From Avidehalobacter sp964569265 (GTDB taxonomy: Bacteria > Bacillota > Dehalobacteriia > UBA4068 > UBA4997), in the NCBI GenBank assembly GCA_964569265.1, contig CAZMTO010000021.1, positions 1-26,226 on the forward strand: a stretch of DNA of 26,226 nucleotides. The letters run 5' to 3'. The stretch's first letter is position 1. Each line of letters begins with the position of its first letter. A program made the translations under genes and the position numbers. The notes beneath the pieces were generated by a model. That model ran no database searches. It saw only the letters and a list, made by a program, of their open reading frames with translations, and was not told the DNA's origin. This document shows, piece after piece, positions 15,014 through 20,259 of this stretch.

Positions 15014-15042
15014 ATTATACGCAAAAATAAAGAACATTACAA
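15014..15042 (-). promoter_or_regulatory. Promoter of the RelB-YoeB module
   Basis: On the minus strand TTGTAA (15042-15037) and TATAAT (15019-15014) have a 17-bp spacer. The -10 is perfect and the -35 matches 4 of 6 positions. It lies 25 nt before the antitoxin ATG, giving a very short leader. With the terminator at 14404 it makes the module transcriptionally independent of the head operon. Confidence 0.75.
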
Positions 15043-15120
15043 TACTTTTTCTTTACTTTTATCGCCTTATTTTTACTACATCACTTCCCAAGTCCATTCG
15101 CAGCAGTGTTGCCGCTGCAC

Positions 15121-15990
15121 TTATGCCTTATGATGCACATAAATGCCGGCCGCCTTATTCTTATACACATCTACAATACCATACTTGCGGTACTTAAGCA
15201 AATAAGCATTGGCAACAGCATTCAAATTCGGGGGTATCACATCATTGGCAATATGCTTATCCCACTTAATCAGGCAGCTCGGCTCCACAATCATAAAGTT
15301 AATCTCCTTGCCATCGGCAGCCTTCTTAAAGTGCCCCAGCTCCTCGCCGGCGCTTTTGCCGTCCTGCAGGTCAATAGCGGTATAAAATCTGCTCTGCGGT
15401 ACACTCACCACCTTGGCAAACCCGTCCAAGGCCTCGCGGCTCTTAGTGGTGTCCAGCCCTTTCACGGCCTTAAGCAAAGTCGGGGTAGCATAAAGAATAC
15501 GCCCGCCGGCAGGCACCTCCAGTTCATCCATCGCCACGTCTGCCGCCAGCACGGCATCCAAAAAGGCTGCACCGTCGGCAAGCGTACCTTCACCCGTGCC
15601 TATGCCGGTGGTGCCGGCAAGCTGCGCAAAACAAAAGGCATCCGCCTCTGCTGCCACCTTGGTGCGCATCAATTCTGCCCCCAGTGCCCCAAAGGCAATA
15701 TCAAAGCTCTCCTGGTTATCCATCTCATCCACCATCAGTCTGGTGCCGCGGTCATAATTAAATTTAGCCGTCTCCCACACCAAAGTAGCTGCACCATCGG
15801 TATAGCCGCTGTTGCGGTCATAATCGCCCAAACCACTTACCGAAAGCTGCGGGTATACAATCTCATCCGCATTAACACCCTGGCGAATCAGTGCCGAAGG
15901 GCTGGTCAAATCTCCCGTCACCGATGCCAACTGATATACCTCATCCAAACTGCTCACATAATTCTTTGCTAACTCAAAACTATTAGGCAT
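15121..15990 (-). CDS. Major capsid protein
   Basis: 289 aa, ATG 15990 after GAGAGGATGATATTTA. It follows the scaffold gene, as normal. The sequence (MPNSFELAKNYVSSLDEVYQ, then VNADEIVYPQLSVSGLGDYD) and the central 'YDRGTRLMVDEMDNQESFDI' plus 'ADAFCFAQLAGTTGIGTGEG' look like the HK97-fold capsid proteins of Bacillota prophages (P22-coat-like family of similar length). It starts with a helical arm and has the long spine helix region around residues 100-130. No N-terminal protease cleavage site or fused protease is seen; a separate scaffold of GP20 type is upstream. Confidence 0.85.
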   Translation of the reverse strand: MPNSFELAKNYVSSLDEVYQLASVTGDLTSPSALIRQGVNADEIVYPQLSVSGLGDYDRNSGYTDGAATLVWETAKFNYDRGTRLMVDEMDNQESFDIAFGALGAELMRTKVAAEADAFCFAQLAGTTGIGTGEGTLADGAAFLDAVLAADVAMDELEVPAGGRILYATPTLLKAVKGLDTTKSREALDGFAKVVSVPQSRFYTAIDLQDGKSAGEELGHFKKAADGKEINFMIVEPSCLIKWDKHIANDVIPPNLNAVANAYLLKYRKYGIVDVYKNKAAGIYVHHKA

Positions 15991-16020
15991 TAAATATCAT
16001 CCTCTCTCATAATTATTTTT

Positions 16021-16593
16021 TTACTTCAATCCCATTGCTGTTCTCAGCATACTCTCCCGGCTGTCCAAAACTCGGCCGGTGCCGGTGCCCCCGGCTACAA
16101 TCTGCGGCACCTTGGCCACATCTTCGGCAAATGCCTGCGGGTCACTTTCTCTGTAAGCGCTTACAAAATCGTCCATACCCAGCAATTTGCCCTCCTGCAA
16201 AGGCAGCTTTTTGGCAATCAAATCAGCAATAAACGCTTTTTTGGCACTCTCACTGCTAAAATTCAAACCGCCTGCCGCCTCCTTTACGGCAAAGCTGTAG
16301 TTTACACCCTCCAACTCCTGCTTTAAAGCCGCTGTATCGGTGTTATACCTTTCTTCCCAGTTTGCTGCTGCCGCCTTAATGCCCTCAATATCCATATCCT
16401 TATAAGATTGAATCTCTTTGTTGGCACCCTCCAACTGCTCCCGCAAACCGTCGCGCTCCGCCGTAAGCGTCGCAATTGTGCTTTCGCCGGCTGCCTTGCC
16501 CTTGCCATACTCCGCCATAATGGCTTCAATGTCCTCTTTGGCAAGCTTGCCGCCTGCAACAAGCTCCAACTGCTCCAAAAATGCTCTCTTCAT
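16021..16593 (-). CDS. Scaffold protein (GP20-like)
   Basis: 190 aa from ATG 16593, with AAAGGAG 6 nt upstream; an in-frame extension to 16743 lacks a convincing start and reads through a structured leader. The sequence (MKRAFLEQLELVAGGKLAKE, DIEAIMAEYGKGKAAGESTI) with a central coiled coil (ATLTAERDGLREQLEGANKE) and a charged tail matches the Phage minor structural GP20 family of internal scaffolds. Such proteins guide capsid assembly and leave the head afterwards. It directly precedes the capsid gene. Confidence 0.85.
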   Translation of the reverse strand: MKRAFLEQLELVAGGKLAKEDIEAIMAEYGKGKAAGESTIATLTAERDGLREQLEGANKEIQSYKDMDIEGIKAAAANWEERYNTDTAALKQELEGVNYSFAVKEAAGGLNFSSESAKKAFIADLIAKKLPLQEGKLLGMDDFVSAYRESDPQAFAEDVAKVPQIVAGGTGTGRVLDSRESMLRTAMGLK

Positions 16594-16745
16594 CGTGTTC
16601 TCCTTTCCTGCTCCGCTGTTCTTCTTTCGGGGTTGCGATCCCCGCTGCAGCTGCGCCCGTTCCGCCCGGCGCCCGGCGAATTTACCCTGTTTTTGGGCAT
16701 AAAAAAATAAGCCTTTTAACGCCTTGCTCAGGGCAAAATTCAATT
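16594..16745 (-). other. Leader upstream of the scaffold gene
   Basis: About 150 nt lie between the terminator 16753-16778 and the scaffold start. They include a CGGGG-ATCGCAA-CCCCG hairpin near 16630-16650 and a TTGAAT that could be a weak -35 box at about 16735-16740, but no good -10 follows. An in-frame extension of the scaffold runs through it (MNFALSKALKGLFF start) without a ribosome binding site. I see no further gene. A promoter is expected here because a terminator separates it from the toxin array, but is not proven. Confidence 0.35.
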
Positions 16746-16752
16746 TCAGGCA

Positions 16753-16778
16753 TAATAAAACCGCCCTTGATAGGCGGC
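16753..16778 (-). terminator. Terminator after putative immunity gene D
   Basis: On the minus strand CCGCC (16777-16773) pairs with GGCGG (16765-16761) around TATCAAG and is followed by TTTTATTATGCC. It lies just after the stop of the immunity gene D and before the scaffold leader. The same hairpin and tail occur after HepT (17869-17897). Confidence 0.8.
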
Positions 16779-16782
16779 TAGA

Positions 16783-17019
16783 CTATTCGCTTGCAAATTC
16801 CGTAATAGACTTGATACTTGTAGATTCAATCTCAATAGGAATATCTTCAGGTATCGTGGCTATAATAATTGTTTCAGAAGCAGATAACCCCTCCTCCGTT
16901 CGCCATTCGTTATCTTCCTTGCTAAAATATTCCTCCCAAACGCCATTTACTATCTTGCCATCACTACACAGCACACAGACTTTTTTTCCATATAATTTTC
17001 TATACCTATCCAAAATCAT
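16783..17019 (-). CDS. Putative immunity protein of cassette D
   Basis: 78 aa from ATG 17019, which overlaps the TGA of the toxin remnant as ATGA; GAGGGGG lies 7 nt upstream (an ATG two codons earlier is less well placed). The sequence (MILDRYRKLYGKKVCVLCSD, GKIVNGVWEEYFSKEDNEWR) is a small beta-rich protein whose strand pattern, G-K-x-V-x-V-x-x-x-D-G-K-x-x-x-G near the start and I-E-S-T-S-I-K-S-I near the end, resembles Sm/LSm-like barrels. By order it is the antidote of toxin tip D, of which only the last codons remain. Whether it still protects against something is unknown; it might cover tip C, which has no immunity gene directly after it. Confidence 0.6.
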   Translation of the reverse strand: MILDRYRKLYGKKVCVLCSDGKIVNGVWEEYFSKEDNEWRTEEGLSASETIIIATIPEDIPIEIESTSIKSITEFASE

Positions 17020-17131
17020 CTCCATTCCCCCTCTTTAGGTTTGCAAGGCACAATATGAACTCCTTTTTTCTTTGAATAATGGATAAGTCCCCTGTTTGTT
17101 ATCATACTCTTTCCGCTTATGCCGTCGCCGC
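17016..17131 (-). pseudogene. Remnant C-terminal tip D of a MuF toxin
   Basis: In frame, about 30 codons remain: after the shared junction GCGGCGACGG comes ISGKSMITNRGLIHYSKKKG then VHIVPCKPKEGEWR and stop TGA 17018-17016. The I-H-Y-S-K-x-x-x-H-I-V-P ending recalls the C-terminus of toxin-50-like domains in phage minor head proteins, which I recall with moderate certainty. Everything upstream of it is the RNA gene 17150-17301, so the domain core is lost. The stop is joined to the immunity gene by ATGA, which shows this was once a toxin-immunity pair. Confidence 0.55.
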
Positions 17132-17149
17132 ACAATGCCGTCCAGGCAG

Positions 17150-17301
17150 TAAAAAGAAAAGAGCTGCCTTTCGACAACTCTTTTCCAACAAGATGGACTT
17201 TGGTGGGCGTAGCACCCTCCCACATCTCTCGGGTCTCCCCCTGTCATACCATCGGCGTGTAGTCGCTACGAAATTTACTACCTCAAAGCCCTCTCTTATC
17301 C
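17150..17301 (-). ncRNA. Structured small RNA, copy 1 (unrecognised family)
   Basis: About 152 nt with its own promoter (17309-17337) and terminator (stem AAAAGAGTTG/CAGCTCTTTT at 17184-17157, then TTTTCTTTTT). Transcription would start at GGATAAG (17301), 7 nt after the -10. Predicted helices: an outer closing stem GGCTTTG with CAAAGTCC; hairpin P2 GTAG (17281-17278) with CTAC (17262-17259); GGG-CCC hairpin P3; hairpin P4 GTGGG with CCCAC; and a loop-loop pairing CGTAGC (17270-17265, in the P2 loop) with GCTACG (17213-17208, in the P4 loop). Compared with copy 2, the P2, P4 and loop-loop pairs all change on both sides and stay complementary. No ORF is conserved between the copies. It lies between tip C and the tip D remnant. 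Confidence 0.8.
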
Positions 17302-17308
17302 TATGCCC

Positions 17309-17337
17309 ATTATATCAAACTTATTCTAAAAAGTCAA
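17309..17337 (-). promoter_or_regulatory. Promoter of small RNA copy 1
   Basis: On the minus strand TTGACT (17337-17332), 17 bp, TATAAT (17314-17309). The -35 box contains the TGA stop codon of the orphan toxin C (17336-17334). The predicted start is the first conserved base of the RNA. The fit to sigma-A consensus is 11 of 12 positions. Confidence 0.85.
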
Positions 17338-17855
17338 TCCTTTACATAGACTGGCACATTGTTTCTCAATCGCTGTGCAAAGCGCTTTTCATTTTCCCTA
17401 ATAGCAGTCAAAATAGAATTTTTGTACTCTGGGTTATCACTCTTAACAACTATTCGCAACACCAAATTAAGCGATTCCTTCCCTTCTCCGATCGTTTTGC
17501 ACGCAATCGCAGTGTTAGGACGCTCATCAGCAAAAATATAATCAGGTTCAGAAACAACATCAGAAAAATATCGCTCATATTTTTCAAGAAAGCCATCTCC
17601 GCGCCTATCCTTAATGTGCTGCACTCTCTCCGATGTAATAATAACCTCATCCGTGGTTATATCTCTTGCTATACAACGATACTTCTCAATGTCAATATGT
17701 CCTACTGTACGCACATCCAAGCCTCCGTCTGCCAGTGTCTTAACTATTGTACCACTTATAGTACCACCGGTCAACGCCACCTGCTCCCTGGCATATTGCC
17801 GCTTTAACCCCGTCGCCGCTAAAAAGTCACGCTGTATCTTCTGCCACTCACGCAC
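17334..17855 (-). CDS. Orphan MuF C-terminal tip C with PBECR-like nuclease toxin domain
   Basis: 173 aa, GTG start 17855. Residues 1-30 (VREWQKIQRDFLAATGLKRQ, then YAREQVALTGG) are the same pre-toxin segment as in the full-length MuF protein, encoded by a 104-bp direct repeat (17764-17867 with 20795-20898). From there on the sequence is new: VGHIDIEKYRCIARDITTDE, VIITSERVQHIKDRRGDGFL and a conserved end (LVLRIVVKSDNPEYKNSILT, AIRENEKRFAQRLRNNVPVY). H-I-K-D-R, N-x-x-Y-K-N-S-I and E-K-R are the marks of the phage Barnase-EndoU-colicin-RelE-like (PBECR) nuclease group. It has no head-protein part, so it is a spare tip. No immunity gene directly follows; instead the RNA promoter overlaps its stop. 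Confidence 0.8.
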   Translation of the reverse strand: MREWQKIQRDFLAATGLKRQYAREQVALTGGTISGTIVKTLADGGLDVRTVGHIDIEKYRCIARDITTDEVIITSERVQHIKDRRGDGFLEKYERYFSDVVSEPDYIFADERPNTAIACKTIGEGKESLNLVLRIVVKSDNPEYKNSILTAIRENEKRFAQRLRNNVPVYVKD

Positions 17856-17867
17856 CTTGGCAGCCGC
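17764..17867 (-). repeat. Pre-toxin homology repeat (copy C)
   Basis: This 104-bp segment matches 20795-20898 in the MuF gene with about four visible mismatches. It encodes the conserved linker before the toxin domain. Recombination between the two would place toxin C on the capsid protein and remove toxin A and everything between. Confidence 0.85.
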
Positions 17868-17868
17868 A

Positions 17869-17897
17869 AATAATAAAACCGCCCTTGATAGGCGGCT
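17869..17897 (-). terminator. Terminator after HepT
   Basis: On the minus strand CCGCC (17895-17891) pairs with GGCGG (17883-17879), followed by TTTTATTATT. The T-rich tail runs directly into the pre-toxin repeat of tip C, so it separates the HEPN-MNT pair from the orphan toxin and would keep that tip silent. Confidence 0.8.
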
Positions 17898-17904
17898 TAG
17901 CTAT

Positions 17905-18294
17905 TTACTGCCAATTTTCAAGTAATTCCGTCTGCAAATCATCAAACAGCAATATATACTCACCCTTAACCGCTGCTATAATATCCAGAGCAATTTCCTC
18001 GTTGTAAGAATGCGCCACATCGTTGCGGCTGGCCAACATCTTCAACCATTCATCCTGCTTGTTTATCATACCGGCGCTAAAAGCCAACTTAATAATTTGC
18101 CTTGGCGACCCTACCTTGCTTTCACTGTAACCGTTAGCCGTCAATGCCTCTTTCATAGCCTTCCACGCCTGCTCAAAGCATATCTCAAACAATGCCACAC
18201 TCCCGGCAGTGTTCATTACCGTATACGGGGGCTCAACTTCCTGCACCGCTCGCAGGTTTAACAATGCTTTGGCAAAATTATCCAATTTTTTCAT
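17905..18294 (-). CDS. hepT: HepT-type HEPN toxin
   Basis: 129 aa, ATG 18294 overlapping the end of the nucleotidyltransferase gene by 17 nt. Helical bundle with the key HEPN motif R-x4-H-x-Y seen as SRNDVAHSYNEEIALDI near residue 95-105. The pattern SKVGSPRQIIKLAFSAGMIN, then WLKMLASRNDVAHSY is typical of HepT, an RNase or regulatory target of the partner MntA. MntA adds AMP groups near the HEPN motif to silence it (known for the family). The R, H and Y are intact, so the toxin should be functional. It is the second gene of a pair with its own promoter. Confidence 0.92.
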   Translation of the reverse strand: MKKLDNFAKALLNLRAVQEVEPPYTVMNTAGSVALFEICFEQAWKAMKEALTANGYSESKVGSPRQIIKLAFSAGMINKQDEWLKMLASRNDVAHSYNEEIALDIIAAVKGEYILLFDDLQTELLENWQ

Positions 18295-18577
18295 AAATCA
18301 CAACGCCCTCCCGGTCAATATTTTCCAGCAGCGCCGGCTGCACCGCACCATCTAAATTAACCACATCAAACAAAAGCAGCGTCCACACCTCGTCATCAAG
18401 GCTGGCAACAAATTCCGCTGTTTTGCCGCCGCTCACCGCTAAATCTATGTCGCTCCGTTCCCGGTTGTCTCCGCGTGCCCGCGACCCAAAAAGTATAACC
18501 TTTTTAATCCCGCATTTTTGAGCCAGCGCCCTAATATCCTGCACAACCTTATCAGGTAAATTCCATTTGCCGACCAT
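18278..18577 (-). CDS. mntA: MntA-type nucleotidyltransferase antitoxin
   Basis: 99 aa from ATG 18577, with AGAAGGGG 7 nt upstream; an ATG at 18601 would lie at the transcription start and is unlikely. The motif LFGSRARGDNRERSDIDLAV is the classic G-S-x-A-R-G-(x)n-S-D-I-D-L of minimal nucleotidyltransferases, with both metal-binding aspartates. This family neutralises HEPN toxins by AMPylation. It overlaps the HepT start. Confidence 0.93.
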   Translation of the reverse strand: MVGKWNLPDKVVQDIRALAQKCGIKKVILFGSRARGDNRERSDIDLAVSGGKTAEFVASLDDEVWTLLLFDVVNLDGAVQPALLENIDREGVVIYEKIG

Positions 18578-18608
18578 AGCACAACCCCTTCTCGCCTGCA
18601 TTGCCTAT

Positions 18609-18637
18609 ATTTTAGCATAAACAGACAACGCATTCAA
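18609..18637 (-). promoter_or_regulatory. Promoter of the MntA-HepT pair
   Basis: On the minus strand TTGAAT (18637-18632), 17 bp, TAAAAT (18614-18609). Five of six -10 and four of six -35 positions match. The predicted RNA start is about 25 nt before the chosen MntA ATG. With terminators on both sides (18671 and 17869) this is a self-contained module. Confidence 0.65.
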
Positions 18638-18670
18638 GTCAGACATCTGCAGTCCCTAAATTTTCAGGCA

Positions 18671-18696
18671 TAATAAAACCGCCCCTAAAGGCGGTT
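18671..18696 (-). terminator. Terminator after immunity gene B
   Basis: On the minus strand AACCGCC (18696-18690) pairs with GGCGGTT (18683-18677), loop TTTAGG, followed by TTTTATTATGCC. It lies 8-33 nt after the stop of immunity gene B. Confidence 0.8.
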
Positions 18697-18703
18697 AGGC
18701 TAT

Positions 18704-18949
18704 TTAGCAATCCGTTAATTTCAATTCCCCTGCGACCTCGGTCAACGACCTACCATCTACAAAAGGAATACTCATCACCTCGTCCAGCGTATTAACAACT
18801 TGCTCCTCACCATCAAAGAAAAGCAAATATTCATGTATTTTTCGCTCGGGAATGTAGTACGGGTCAATATGGCACTCCCTGCCCTTGTAGTCAAATCCAA
18901 TTAAGGTATTGCCGACGGCAATCAAATCCCGTATTTCCAGCACATTCAT
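18704..18949 (-). CDS. Putative immunity protein B
   Basis: 81 aa, ATG 18949 overlapping the stop of the orphan toxin B gene as ATGA. The sequence MNVLEIRDLIAVGNTLIGFD followed by YKGRECHIDPYYIPERKIHE matches the protein at 20256-20495 in a clear pattern: F-x-Y-K-G-x-x-C-x-I-D-P, then D-G-x-E, V-M, P, G-R-x-L and AG. Identity is low although the two toxins upstream are almost the same. By order it is the antidote of tip B. Confidence 0.75.
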   Translation of the reverse strand: MNVLEIRDLIAVGNTLIGFDYKGRECHIDPYYIPERKIHEYLLFFDGEEQVVNTLDEVMSIPFVDGRSLTEVAGELKLTDC

Positions 18950-19275
18950 AATATATCTGCATTCTCCCTTCTTTCCAGCCCGGTCAATTTCCTTGCCTTG
19001 CCGTGCTTAACATTACCGTTTTCATCCCAGTAATAATCGTGGGCGTGTTCACCGTGGTTACCAAAATCCCTTTCGGCTTTATGCCCGTGGTCATTGTTGG
19101 ATATCTGCTTTACCTGCCTGCCGTCATCACCATAATAATTACGGTCAATGCCGCCCTTGGCATTTGTCTTTTGCGTAATACTGTTAGGTTTAGCAGTAAT
19201 GCTAACCTTTTCCACCACAATTATAACATCTCCGGCAGCGTTTTTCAATGGCATTATTCCACCGGTCAACGCCAC
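18946..19275 (-). CDS. Orphan MuF C-terminal tip B (copy of the main toxin tip)
   Basis: 109 aa if read from GTG 19275; ATG 19254 with GGTGGA in front is another possible start. The DNA at 19009-19288 appears identical to 20545-20824 in the MuF gene over 280 bp, so the toxin part (IDRNYYGDDGRQVKQISNND, then HGHKAERDFGNHGEHAHDYY) is identical. Only the last ~20 residues differ (KHGKARKLTGLERRENADIL against ERKDARELTEQEREDNSDFL). Upstream, the frame is open into the end of small RNA copy 2 at GCGGCGACGGGG. It lacks the head-protein part and is a spare tip with its own immunity gene. Confidence 0.8.
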   Translation of the reverse strand: MALTGGIMPLKNAAGDVIIVVEKVSITAKPNSITQKTNAKGGIDRNYYGDDGRQVKQISNNDHGHKAERDFGNHGEHAHDYYWDENGNVKHGKARKLTGLERRENADIL

Positions 19276-19288
19276 CTGCTCCCTGGCA
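19009..19288 (-). repeat. 280-bp direct repeat (tip B)
   Basis: No mismatch to 20545-20824 is visible by eye; homology continues with three mismatches to 19314 (20850). Distance between copies is 1536 bp. This indicates recent duplication or gene conversion and is a substrate for homologous exchange of tips. Confidence 0.9.
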
Positions 19289-19333
19289 TATTGCCGCTTT
19301 AGCCCCGTCGCCGCACAATGCCGTCCAGGCAGT

Positions 19334-19487
19334 AAAAAGAAAAGAGCTGCCTTTTCGACAACTCCTTTCCAACAAGATGGACTTTGGCAGGCGTGGCTTT
19401 CTCCTGCATCTCTCAGGGTTCCCCCTTGTCAAACCATCGGCGTGTGGACGGCCACGAAATTTTCCACCTCAAAGCCCTCTCTTATCC
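19334..19487 (-). ncRNA. Structured small RNA, copy 2 (unrecognised family)
   Basis: About 154 nt, starting GGATAAG at 19487, 7 nt after the -10 box, exactly as in copy 1. Helices: P2 GTGG (19467-19464) with CCAC (19447-19444), P4 GCAGG with CCTGC, and loop-loop CGTGGC (19456-19451) with GCCACG (19397-19392), plus the closing stem GGCTTTG/CAAAGTCC and a GGG/CCC hairpin. All three variable pairs are changed on both sides relative to copy 1. The terminator stem (about 9 bp, loop with TCGAAAAGG) is followed by TTTTCTTTTT. Similarity between the copies starts two bases before the RNA and ends 29 bp past it at GCGGCGACGG, where tip B begins. Confidence 0.8.
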
Positions 19488-19494
19488 TACTCAA

Positions 19495-19523
19495 AGTATA
19501 CTATATTTATTCCTCTTCGTAAA
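19495..19523 (-). promoter_or_regulatory. Promoter of small RNA copy 2
   Basis: On the minus strand TTTACG (19523-19518), 17 bp, TATACT (19500-19495). It is weaker than that of copy 1 (9 of 12 positions) but at the same distance from the RNA start, and again overlaps the end of the preceding gene (stop 19507-19509). The flanking sequences are otherwise unrelated, so the spacing is informative. Confidence 0.65.
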
Positions 19524-19743
19524 GTATATTGGCAAGCACATCAATAATACCTTCAAATACCTTCCCCATATACAATGGCTCGCCGTCCTCACCGTAACCA
19601 TAAGGAAATTCGTCTGTAATTTTATCATACAATTCTTCCAGTTCGTCAGATGTGTAATCTTTATTGTCATCAATCTTGATACCAAGCTGTTTTTCCAATT
19701 CTCGCAACGCCTCCAAAGAAAACAACGATGCTAAATTTTTCAT
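19507..19743 (-). CDS. Small acidic immunity-like protein
   Basis: 78 aa, ATG 19743 after AAAGGAGTGAGAATACCAA. MKNLASLFSLEALRELEKQL then GIKIDDNKDYTSDELEELYD and GKVFEGIIDVLANILYEEE: helical, very acidic, soluble, no cysteine. Small acidic proteins behind polymorphic toxins often neutralise nuclease toxins. I do not recognise the family. It is the last of four small genes after the MuF gene and directly precedes the RNA promoter. May be immunity to a toxin tip no longer present. Confidence 0.65.
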   Translation of the reverse strand: MKNLASLFSLEALRELEKQLGIKIDDNKDYTSDELEELYDKITDEFPYGYGEDGEPLYMGKVFEGIIDVLANILYEEE

Positions 19744-19763
19744 TTGGTATTCTCACTCCTTTA

Positions 19764-19988
19764 TCAAAACAACTCATATTGTTCAAAATGAATACAGCAA
19801 TCTGATTTATCGTTCCTTTGCGTACTATTTCTAAGGGCTTCTCGCTTGATGCCATCCGGAAATGCCTTACAGCGCGGCTTACCATTAATCATACCCCAAA
19901 AGTGATCACATTCAAAATAAATCGGTGTCACATCCCCATTCCACCACCAACGTGGATCACTATATGGTTCTGTAAAACGAGTTTTCAT
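19764..19988 (-). CDS. Small cysteine-containing immunity-like protein
   Basis: 74 aa from ATG 19988, with AGGAGGCGGAAAA in front. MKTRFTEPYSDPRWWWNGDV, then TPIYFECDHFWGMINGKPRC followed by KAFPDGIKREAL. The C-x-H-F...G-K-P-x-C-x-A-F-P-x-G-I-x-x-E pattern recurs in small Bacillota proteins as far as I recall, but its function is unknown to me. The Cys/His set could bind metal. Context suggests an immunity or regulatory role in the toxin locus. Confidence 0.65.
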   Translation of the reverse strand: MKTRFTEPYSDPRWWWNGDVTPIYFECDHFWGMINGKPRCKAFPDGIKREALRNSTQRNDKSDCCIHFEQYELF

Positions 19989-20037
19989 TTTTCCGCCTCC
20001 TGTAGCCAAAACCACTTTCTCGGGCAGTCTTAACTAT

Positions 20038-20259
20038 TCAATAATCCCTAAAAGGACATTTCCCGCAAATCTGCTGCCAATGTTCCTTGCTCTTAAATTT
20101 TTTCGGAATAAATTCTGGCTTTATGTCTTGATTTTCCATACAATCAATATCTTCTATCAGTTCATCAACTAACGGACACATAACCTTGATTGCCGTTCCA
20201 CTTTCATCGGGTACATACAAAACGCCCCTATAATTTTCCATTTTTAACAATCGCTTCAC
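20038..20259 (-). CDS. Small cysteine-rich hypothetical protein
   Basis: 73 aa, GTG 20259 overlapping the previous TGA as GTGA, so it is translationally coupled to immunity gene A. MKRLLKMENYRGVLYVPDES, then KVMCPLVDELIEDIDCMENQ and a C-terminal HWQQICGKCPFRDY with C-x2-C. The four cysteines (two separated early, two in C-G-K-C) could bind one metal ion. I do not recognise a function. It may assist immunity A or be an independent antidote. Confidence 0.65.
   Translation of the reverse strand: MKRLLKMENYRGVLYVPDESGTAIKVMCPLVDELIEDIDCMENQDIKPEFIPKKFKSKEHWQQICGKCPFRDY

Noticed and set aside
16594..16743. N-terminal extension of the scaffold protein
   Set aside because: No ribosome binding site at 16743, the region holds a hairpin, and ATG 16593 has a good site and matches the usual family start.
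17150..17301. Known riboswitch, retron RNA or TnpB/IscB guide RNA
   Set aside because: No reverse transcriptase, transposase or nuclease gene is adjacent, the RNA does not sit in front of a metabolic gene, and I could not match core motifs of TPP, SAM, purine, fluoride, ZTP or guanidine riboswitches. A search is still decisive.
19202..19432. Minus-strand 76-codon frame over small RNA copy 2
   Set aside because: It crosses the RNA and its terminator, and in copy 1 the same frame is not kept; the compensatory changes favour an RNA, not a protein.
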